From Rickettsiales bacterium (GTDB taxonomy: Bacteria > Pseudomonadota > Alphaproteobacteria > Rickettsiales > Deianiraeaceae): DNA of 11,273 nucleotides. The position numbers and the translations under genes were made by a program. A model generated the notes under the pieces. That model did no database searches and was not told the DNA's origin. It saw nothing but the letters and a program-made list of their open reading frames with translations. Of this stretch, positions 1 through 5,769 are shown piece after piece. How positions within the stretch are numbered: the stretch's first letter is position 1; the number at the start of each line of letters is the position of its first letter. The stretch covers positions 1 through 11,273 of the forward strand of contig CANDYN010000027.1 in NCBI GenBank assembly GCA_947424985.1, in the 5' to 3' direction.

Positions 1-1753
1 CATCAAAGTTTTTATCAACAATCTCACAAAGCTTTTGGCTTTTTAAAACACGCCCCTCAAGATTTACGAAATATGAACTTTTTTCAGCAAAAGTCAAGCT
101 CGGTAAGATTATTTTTGAATTTTTAATCTCATCGCTTCCGTGACTTGTAATCGATAAAACTTCACATTCATCAAATCCAGAAACATCAATATCGCAAGTT
201 TCAATTAAAATTAAACAATCAATCTCACCAAGTTTTGCTTTTTCTAAAATTTCTGATGTTCTTTTTCCATGAAAATCAAGTAAAAGCCCGCCAATAGCTG
301 AAATCGCCTTAGGTACAAAACAAAACCCATTCCAATCTTCGCGAACGAAAGCATCGCTTGCAATTTTTAGAACTAAATCATGCACCTTCTGCCCATCGTC
401 ACCCGAAATTGCATCCTCACCAATAATTATCATAGGCTTTTTTGCGTTTTGCAATGCCTCAAAAATCTCTCCTTTTTTATCCAAAATATCACTCAAGAAC
501 TTTATAGAATTTTTCAAAAATTTCACAGGATAAGTCAAGTTTTTTTCAGAATCTATTGAGAAAATCTTCACTCTACGCTCAAGATTGGCACGCTTAATCC
601 TCGCATTCAAAACTGGAGAATCTTTCTTTAAATTAACCCCAACTAAAACAATTAAATCCGCTTCATCAACGCCAATAATTTTCGAATTAAACAAAAAATT
701 TCCCCTGTTTTCAGTATTCAAATTGACATCACTTTCAAAGCAAGAATAATATTCAGTTTTACAAATATCTGCAAGCTTCTTTGCAAGATAAATTGTTTGT
801 AAATCGGTCATTTTTCCAGTAATTATTCCGACTTTTTTGCTGCTTTTAACCAGATTGCAAGCTTTCGAAATTGCTTCATCAAAATCTGATTTTTCAAGCC
901 CACTCTTACCCAAAACATAAGTCGAATCTATCCTTTGACTATAAAGACCATCAATTGAAAACCTAGCCTTGTCACAAATCCAATCTTCATTTATTTCATC
1001 GTTTTGAATTGGTAAAGCACGCAAAACTTTCCCGGATCTTACATCAAACCTAACGCTAGCACCTAGCGAATTTGATACATCAATACTCTGCAATTTTGCA
1101 AGTTCCCACTGCCTCGCCGTCCCTTTGTATGGCTTTGCTGTCAACGCACCAACAGGACAAAGGTCAACTAAATTTCCGGAAAGTTCAGACTTAATCGCCC
1201 CTTCAAGACTCGTAATTTCCATATCCCCACCGCGACCCACCGCTCCAAGCGCAGTCTCTCCACAAACATCTTCTGAAAACCTGATACAACGCGTACAATG
1301 TATACAGCGGTTCATCTTTGTCTTAATTATTGGACCCATGTATTTATCCTCAACAGCCCTTTTACCTTCTTCAAATTCCGTTTTATCTCGCCCATAAACA
1401 TAAGCCTGATCTTGTAAATCACACTCCCCAGCTTGGTCACAAACCGGACAATCAAGTGGATGATTGATCAACAAAAATTCCATAACTCCATCCCGTGCAT
1501 TTTTTACCATTTCTGAATTCGTAAAAATCTCCATTCCACTTGAAACAGGCATAGCACATGATGCCGTAGGCTTTGGCGGACCGGGTTTTACCTCAACTAA
1601 ACACATACGACAATTTCCGGCAATTTTTAATTTTTCATGATAACAAAACCTTGGAATTTGAGATCCCGCATGCTCCTCGCAAGCTTTTAATATAGTAATT
1701 CCAGACTTAACTTCGTAATCTTTCCCATCAATTTTTATAGCAACTAAAGTCAC
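1..1753 (-). CDS. nuoG: NADH-quinone oxidoreductase subunit G (3' end outside window)
   Basis: Peripheral-arm subunit of respiratory complex I, carrying electrons from FMN towards quinone on the cytoplasmic side of the inner membrane. Translating the minus strand from GTG at 1753 gives 584 residues, open to the window edge. Visible clusters are a ferredoxin-like [2Fe-2S] site (C37, C48, C51, C66), the His-ligated N5 [4Fe-4S] site (H98, C102, C105, C111 in HPLDCPVCDQAGEC) and the N4 site (C150, C153, C156, C199, the last in DLCPVGALT). The molybdopterin-oxidoreductase-like part follows, from about residue 210. The extra N7 cysteines of the E. coli protein are absent, as is usual in alphaproteobacteria and mitochondria. 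Family members run to about 670-700 residues, so roughly 90-110 are missing, just after the conserved YFVNLEGR. The GTG start is chosen because TAA lies four codons upstream in frame and MTLVAIKIDG is a normal N-terminus; no clear Shine-Dalgarno precedes it. The start is less certain than the identity. Confidence 0.95.
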   Translation of the reverse strand, partial: MTLVAIKIDGKDYEVKSGITILKACEEHAGSQIPRFCYHEKLKIAGNCRMCLVEVKPGPPKPTASCAMPVSSGMEIFTNSEMVKNARDGVMEFLLINHPLDCPVCDQAGECDLQDQAYVYGRDKTEFEEGKRAVEDKYMGPIIKTKMNRCIHCTRCIRFSEDVCGETALGAVGRGGDMEITSLEGAIKSELSGNLVDLCPVGALTAKPYKGTARQWELAKLQSIDVSNSLGASVRFDVRSGKVLRALPIQNDEINEDWICDKARFSIDGLYSQRIDSTYVLGKSGLEKSDFDEAISKACNLVKSSKKVGIITGKMTDLQTIYLAKKLADICKTEYYSCFESDVNLNTENRGNFLFNSKIIGVDEADLIVLVGVNLKKDSPVLNARIKRANLERRVKIFSIDSEKNLTYPVKFLKNSIKFLSDILDKKGEIFEALQNAKKPMIIIGEDAISGDDGQKVHDLVLKIASDAFVREDWNGFCFVPKAISAIGGLLLDFHGKRTSEILEKAKLGEIDCLILIETCDIDVSGFDECEVLSITSHGSDEIKNSKIILPSLTFAEKSSYFVNLEGRVLKSQKLCEIVDKNFD

Positions 1754-1774
1754 AAATAGCAGTTAAATTACCAA

Positions 1775-1803
1775 ATTAAAAACACAAAATAAATAAATGT
1801 AAA
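1775..1803 (-). promoter_or_regulatory. Predicted sigma70-like promoter of nuoG
   Basis: On the minus strand there is a -35 box TTTACA (1803-1798, five of six consensus bases), a 17-bp spacer and a -10 box TTTAAT (1780-1775, five of six). Transcription would start near 1768, about 15 nt before the nuoG GTG. This would let nuoG be expressed apart from the tightly packed upstream genes. AT-rich DNA produces such matches by chance, so this is a prediction only. Confidence 0.42.
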
Positions 1804-1813
1804 TATTTATTTT
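1786..1813 (-). terminator. AT-only stem-loop at the end of the permease gene
   Basis: A perfect 10-bp inverted repeat (AAAATAAATA at 1786-1795 against TATTTATTTT at 1804-1813) with an 8-nt loop overlaps the permease stop codon (1814-1812). Read on the minus strand the right arm ends in TTTT and a further T run follows shortly after. It could be a weak intrinsic terminator or attenuator between the permease gene and nuoG. The stem has no G:C pair, so it is unstable and could be a chance product of the base composition. It overlaps the predicted nuoG -35 box. Confidence 0.25.
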
Positions 1814-2894
1814 AACTTATTTTAAAATTTTTTTTCAAATCTCGAAGAAAATCTGAAAAACTCAAAAAAGCTTGATATTGAATATGACGTAAAATAAAAT
1901 AAACCAAAATATGAATTAAGAAAAATCCCAAAAATTTTATTAAAAGAGCATCGGCATAAACAAGCTTTTCACACATAATATAGCTGAAAATATAATAAAT
2001 CATCGCAAAAACAATGGTCTTTACAACAATTTTTCCAATTTCCCTTGATCTTCTGTTTGAAATCATCGCAAAATAGCAAAAATTTACAAATAAAACAACA
2101 AGCATTGTGTTTCTTCCTTTGTATAAAATTACATCTAAAATCTCGCCTTTTCCAATAATTCCAGTATGATCTCGAAGTGCAAGATATATAATATGATAAA
2201 TCGAAATTTGCCCCATTTTTAAATCCGCTTTATATTGATCAATCCTCCTAATTCTCGCTAATTCTTCCGCTGTTTTTGTTTGAATTGCAATATTGTCAAT
2301 TACATTATTTGACATATTATGAAATATCGAAACATCTTTTTTGGTTTTTTTCTGATAAATCTTGACGCTAAGCGGACTATTGTCATTTAAATTTTTTTGT
2401 AAATCAAGTTCAGACAACACAAAAATTCCATCGCACATAGTGTATTTTGTACTGTTTATAGATATTACTCCTTCCTCATAAAGCTTTCCAGTTGAATCAA
2501 AAGTACAATTTTTTCCGAAATAAACCCTGTCTTTTTGCTTTAAAATTTCAAAAGCTATTGGATGTAAAACCAAAATTAAAATAAAATAAATAACAATCGA
2601 AGAAATTGTGAAAATCTTAAACATATCGCTTGGGCTTTTGCCAATAGAAATAAAAGCGACGTCTTCCGCCGTGTGCTTCATTTTCATTAAAGTAATAATT
2701 GTTGAAACCAAAGCAATAAATGCAAAAAGCGAATCAAGATTTGCAATACTTGCTAAAAATGATATAAGAAAACCTCCACGAGTCGTCGTTAAAGAGTCAA
2801 TTAAGGCAAATAAAAAAATAAAAACAGCTTGCACAATTATCGTATTGATAAAATGTAATTTAAAAATATATTTATTTGATACGCTAAATTTCAT
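1812..2894 (-). CDS. LptF/LptG family permease (YjgP/YjgQ)
   Basis: Transmembrane half of the LptB2FG-type ABC exporter that extracts lipopolysaccharide from the inner membrane and passes it to the periplasmic bridge. The 360-residue protein has the family layout: three N-terminal helices (about 12-33, 48-70, 92-113), a periplasmic beta-jellyroll-type domain (about 115-235) and three C-terminal helices (about 262-279, 288-306, 314-336). The cytoplasmic loop after helix 2 carries TAEDVAFISIGKSPSDM, matching the family's coupling-loop pattern of EL/EI, then a small-residue turn, then GVS. The FALIDSLTTTRGG stretch after helix 1 resembles LptG more than LptF, but I cannot settle the paralogue by eye, so no symbol is given. 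Only one copy is present; the partner permease and LptB must be elsewhere. Its ATG lies 1 nt after the hemF stop, which implies translational coupling. The periplasmic domain is rich in Lys and Asn, in line with the AT bias. Confidence 0.85.
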   Translation of the reverse strand: MKFSVSNKYIFKLHFINTIIVQAVFIFLFALIDSLTTTRGGFLISFLASIANLDSLFAFIALVSTIITLMKMKHTAEDVAFISIGKSPSDMFKIFTISSIVIYFILILVLHPIAFEILKQKDRVYFGKNCTFDSTGKLYEEGVISINSTKYTMCDGIFVLSELDLQKNLNDNSPLSVKIYQKKTKKDVSIFHNMSNNVIDNIAIQTKTAEELARIRRIDQYKADLKMGQISIYHIIYLALRDHTGIIGKGEILDVILYKGRNTMLVVLFVNFCYFAMISNRRSREIGKIVVKTIVFAMIYYIFSYIMCEKLVYADALLIKFLGFFLIHILVYFILRHIQYQAFLSFSDFLRDLKKNFKIS

Positions 2895-2895
2895 A

Positions 2896-3753
2896 TTAAT
2901 CCCATTTTACAAGCGGCGGCAAAGACATCATCATGGCATCCGAATTTCCACCAGTTCCAAGTCCAAACTTAATCCCACGATCATAAATTAAATTAAACTC
3001 AACATATTTCCCCCTCTTTAAAAGCTGAAAATTTCTTTCTTCGTCGCTCCAAATCTTTTTTACTTTGTTATCAACTATAGCTCTGTAAATCTCGCCAAAA
3101 GAGTCCCCAATATCAGATATAAAAGCAAACGTCTTCTCAAAATTATCCTCAATCAACAAATAATCAAAAAAAATCCCACCAATTCCACGACTTTCGTTTC
3201 TATGTTTTATAAAAAAATATTCATCGCACTCTTTTGAAAATTTTTCGTAAAAATGAACCCCATGTTTATCACAAATTTTCTTTAATTCGTTATGAAAAAA
3301 ATCCCTCTCGCCTTGATCAAAAAATATCGGATTTAAATCGAGTGCACCGCCAAACCATGCTGCACCGCTTGTACAAATCCCACGAAGATTCATGTGAATT
3401 GGGGGAATGTGAGGATTTCTCGGATGCGAAACAAGTGACACCCCACTTGCCCAAAACTCATTGCCAACACCATATCCAGGTAAAGACTTCGCGAGCTCCT
3501 TGTTCTCAAATTCACCAAAAACTTCTGAGAAATTAACACCCATTTTTTCAAAAACTCCGCCTTTTAAAAGCCCGATTTCACCTCCACCTCCTCCAAGTCT
3601 TTCCCATTTTTTCATTTCAAATCTTCTGTTGTTATAATATTCTTCATAAAAATCTGCATTATCGTCCTCAATTCCTTCAATTATTTTAATAATTGAATAT
3701 CTCAAATCTGAAAAATATTTAGTCAAAATCGCTTTTTGCGTAACACTAAACAT
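2896..3753 (-). CDS. hemF: Oxygen-dependent coproporphyrinogen III oxidase
   Basis: Cytoplasmic heme-biosynthesis enzyme that decarboxylates two propionate side chains of coproporphyrinogen III to give protoporphyrinogen IX, using O2. The 285 residues show the family blocks in order: GGGGGEIGLLKGGVFEKMGVNFS (about 54-76, split by natural variation), GVSLVSHPRNPHIPPIH with H110 and H120, FGGALDLNP (134-142), H154, the signature KHRNESRGIGGIFFD (183-197, H184), and FNLIYDRG...GLGTGGN (253-270). The four histidines match the spacing of the conserved ones in E. coli HemF. The C-terminus is odd: the protein stops at PPLVKWD, whereas relatives continue some 20-25 residues past the equivalent W-E-Y-D motif. 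The start follows the maf stop by 5 nt and the stop is 1 nt before the permease ATG. Its use of O2 fits an aerobic organism with complex I. Confidence 0.95.
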   Translation of the reverse strand: MFSVTQKAILTKYFSDLRYSIIKIIEGIEDDNADFYEEYYNNRRFEMKKWERLGGGGGEIGLLKGGVFEKMGVNFSEVFGEFENKELAKSLPGYGVGNEFWASGVSLVSHPRNPHIPPIHMNLRGICTSGAAWFGGALDLNPIFFDQGERDFFHNELKKICDKHGVHFYEKFSKECDEYFFIKHRNESRGIGGIFFDYLLIEDNFEKTFAFISDIGDSFGEIYRAIVDNKVKKIWSDEERNFQLLKRGKYVEFNLIYDRGIKFGLGTGGNSDAMMMSLPPLVKWD

Positions 3754-3758
3754 ATACG

Positions 3759-4343
3759 CTATAAAACTCCAAAGCTAATTAAAATATTTCGAACGTCATA
3801 AAGCGGTAAACCGACGATTGCTGAATAAGAGCCGTTAATCTTAATAATAAAACTTTCAGCAAATCCATTTATAGTATACCCCCCAGCTTTTCCAATGCCC
3901 TCACCACTTTTCACCATATCGTCTATATCCTTTTTGCTTAAATTTTTAAACTTTACTTTTGTACTTGAAGATTTATAACATACCTGTCCAGTTTTTAAAT
4001 TAATAGCAGCAATCGAAGTCGTAACGTCATGGTTCCGTCCCGAAAGTTTCTCCATGCACATTCTAACGTCATCATCACTCTCAGCCTTGGGTAAAATCAA
4101 TCTTCCACGCGAACAAACCGTGTCGCAACATAAAATTACTGCATCAAGAATTCCATCCTTTTTAACTTTCTCAATTACAGATTCAAGTTTCATTTTTGCG
4201 ATTCTCTTTCCATACTCAAGAGGCTTTTCGCCCCTTAAAACCTCTTCATCCACATCCGGAGATAAAATAATTGGAATTAAATCAGGTGCAATTCTTTTGA
4301 TCATTTGCAATCTATGCGGCGAAGATGAACCCAAAATAAACAT
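3759..4343 (-). CDS. maf: Maf-family nucleoside triphosphate pyrophosphatase
   Basis: Hydrolyses non-canonical or excess nucleoside triphosphates (typically dTTP/UTP, or in related subfamilies m7GTP, CTP or pseudo-UTP) to monophosphate and pyrophosphate in the cytoplasm; linked in other bacteria to septum inhibition and house-cleaning. All family motifs are visible in 194 residues, a normal length: SSSPHR (6-11, phosphate-binding loop, where most members have SPRR, so H10 replaces the first Arg), DVDEE (30-34), K50/K52, the catalytic CDTV (73-76, D74), K86 in LPKAES, SGRNHDV (101-107), GKAGGYTING (151-160) and GSYSAIVGLPL (171-181). The GKAGxYxIxG form suggests the dTTP/UTP (YhdE-like) group, though I cannot assign the substrate firmly. 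The ATG comes 3 nt after the TGA of the upstream lipoprotein gene, and hemF follows 5 nt after its TAG, so it sits inside an operon. Confidence 0.93.
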   Translation of the reverse strand: MFILGSSSPHRLQMIKRIAPDLIPIILSPDVDEEVLRGEKPLEYGKRIAKMKLESVIEKVKKDGILDAVILCCDTVCSRGRLILPKAESDDDVRMCMEKLSGRNHDVTTSIAAINLKTGQVCYKSSSTKVKFKNLSKKDIDDMVKSGEGIGKAGGYTINGFAESFIIKINGSYSAIVGLPLYDVRNILISFGVL

Positions 4344-4346
4344 ATA

Positions 4347-5663
4347 TCAAGCAACTTTTTCAACCCTGACATTTGCAACTTTGTAAATTGAATATTTCCT
4401 ATCCACAACCCTGTCGTTTGAAAACCTAAATTCCCCGGAAACTCCAACAAAACCTGCATCGTCATGCAAAGCTGAATATGAAAACTCTCCACGTAACATC
4501 AAGGTCATAATCACTCCCATTGCATCATATCCAAGCGCTGAAAATTGTGTTGGGTTTGTTTTATATGCTTTCCTATAAAGATCTTTGAATACTGAATATC
4601 TTTCGTTGTTTTGCGATACATAATATACTCCGCTATTTAAAACCCCAACATTTACCTCGTCAGAAAGCGAAATTATCATGATATCTTTATCCAAAAGCCC
4701 AGTTGTTGACATCTCAGAAAGCAAACTGTCAAGCATATTTCCGCCAGCATCCGTTAAAATTATATCAAGTTTTCGCAGTTGCTTATCTGTATTTTTATTC
4801 AAATTCTTATTTTTTTGAATCGCAGACAAACTAATTAAATATGGGTTTCCGTTTTTATCAATATTGTAAGTAATTGCCTTATTTTTATCAATTGTCCCAA
4901 CTGACGCCGCAATCCTTGCATCAGCTTCACTGTAAAATGCGGAGGACATCAAAGCCATTTTGTTTTTTTTCACATAATCACTAACATACTGATAAACAGC
5001 CTGAGATCCTGCATCACTTTTGAGCAGCAAAGCAACGTTCATTCTTCCGTGATCTTTTGCAAATTTTAAAGCCATTTTTAATTTATCAATCGGAGATATA
5101 CCAAAAATTTCAATATTCCTATACTTTGTAAGATTTTTGTCATTTGAAAATGTTATCATAGGAGCTGAGACTTTGGAAAAACTGTCCATCAAATCCGAAG
5201 CCTCTTTTGAAAAAACAGGTCCTAAAACTACATCAACTTCTTCGCTCTTAATTTGAGATACAAGTTCACTAGTAGAAGTTTTATCTGTATCCATCGGAAG
5301 CAAAACAATGTCGTCTCCACCCGCATCAAGCATAGCCATTTTTACTCCATCAAATATCGCTCCGCCAATGCCTGAATATTTCCCGCTCAAGGGAACTAAA
5401 AGTGCGACTTTTTTCACCCCACTTGATTTTTTTTGTGACTTTGTTTCAAGCATTTTCTGGTAAATTGAATCGATTTCTGCCTGATCGCTACTTGATTTTA
5501 TGTCATAATTTGCACCAAGATCACGTACCACGTCATCCTTTGTATCCTGACTTCTATATCTCCCAAGCCCATTTGATTTTTTTTGAACTGAAAGCCCGGA
5601 TTTCGTCGATCCACACGATGAAAGAATTAAAAAAAGTAGTAAAATCAACGATATTTTTTTCAT
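4347..5663 (-). CDS. Periplasmic-binding-fold lipoprotein, LpoA-like (Peripla_BP_6 family)
   Basis: A predicted lipoprotein of 438 residues. A short basic start (MKK), a hydrophobic core and the lipobox LSSC (C17) make a clear lipoprotein signal, so the start at 5663 is preferred over an in-frame ATG at 5711 that would put 16 residues ahead of the signal. A GGA lies 5 nt before the chosen ATG. After a Ser/Lys/Asp-rich linker, the type I periplasmic-binding fold begins at KVALLVPLSGKYSGIG (about 85-100) and closes with GFVGVSGEFRF (404-414), both typical of the branched-chain-amino-acid-binding or penicillin-binding-protein-activator family. No permease or ATPase genes are nearby, which argues for the LpoA-like type (in enterobacteria an outer-membrane activator of PBP1A) rather than a transport component. 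The role in alphaproteobacteria is inferred, not known. It is the first gene of the operon with maf, hemF and the permease. Confidence 0.85.
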   Translation of the reverse strand: MKKISLILLLFLILSSCGSTKSGLSVQKKSNGLGRYRSQDTKDDVVRDLGANYDIKSSSDQAEIDSIYQKMLETKSQKKSSGVKKVALLVPLSGKYSGIGGAIFDGVKMAMLDAGGDDIVLLPMDTDKTSTSELVSQIKSEEVDVVLGPVFSKEASDLMDSFSKVSAPMITFSNDKNLTKYRNIEIFGISPIDKLKMALKFAKDHGRMNVALLLKSDAGSQAVYQYVSDYVKKNKMALMSSAFYSEADARIAASVGTIDKNKAITYNIDKNGNPYLISLSAIQKNKNLNKNTDKQLRKLDIILTDAGGNMLDSLLSEMSTTGLLDKDIMIISLSDEVNVGVLNSGVYYVSQNNERYSVFKDLYRKAYKTNPTQFSALGYDAMGVIMTLMLRGEFSYSALHDDAGFVGVSGEFRFSNDRVVDRKYSIYKVANVRVEKVA

Positions 5664-5683
5664 TTTAATCCAAAGTTTAAAAA

Positions 5684-5711
5684 ATAATGAATTAAAAAAA
5701 ATACTTTGCAA
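5684..5711 (-). promoter_or_regulatory. Predicted promoter of the lipoprotein-maf-hemF-permease operon
   Basis: On the minus strand, TTGCAA (5711-5706, four of six consensus bases) is followed by a 16-bp spacer and CATTAT (5689-5684, four of six). Transcription would begin about 14 nt before the ATG at 5663. The match is weak; support comes mainly from its place in the only gap ahead of this gene run. Confidence 0.3.
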
Positions 5712-5734
5712 GAAAAAAATTTGACTTTTATTAT
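5706..5734 (+). promoter_or_regulatory. Predicted sigma70-like promoter of valS
   Basis: TTGCAA (5706-5711), a 17-bp spacer and TATTAT (5729-5734, five of six consensus bases) would start transcription near 5741, about 29 nt before the valS ATG. The TTGCAA hexamer is its own reverse complement and is the same one proposed as the -35 of the divergent operon. The rest of the 5664-5769 gap holds only A and T tracts; I see no T-box leader or other structured RNA, and it is too short for one. Confidence 0.4.
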
Positions 5735-5769
5735 TAAATCTTTTTTGTTTTGATAAACAATGCGAAAAT

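Noticed and set aside
1125..1397. Plus-strand open frame of 90 codons opposite nuoG
   Set aside because: It is antisense to the N4/N5 iron-sulfur cluster region of nuoG, which is strongly conserved; nothing in its translation is recognisable.
2608..2991. Plus-strand open frame spanning the hemF/permease junction
   Set aside because: It runs antisense across two real genes and has no motif or start signal.
4301..4492. Minus-strand frame overlapping the lipoprotein and maf genes
   Set aside because: It is an out-of-frame shadow of the lipoprotein C-terminus, whose own frame carries the family motif GFVGVSGEFRF.
5664..5711. Upstream extension of the lipoprotein to ATG at 5711
   Set aside because: It would put a Phe-rich 16-residue leader ahead of a standard lipoprotein signal and run through the predicted promoter; the start at 5663 fits better.
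5721..5726. TTGACT as the valS -35 box
   Set aside because: No -10-like hexamer lies 16-18 bp downstream; TTGCAA at 5706 with TATTAT at 5729 is a better pair.
5664..5769. T-box or other leader RNA ahead of valS
   Set aside because: The gap is only 106 bp, made of A and T tracts with no stable stems or T-box sequence, and must hold two promoters.
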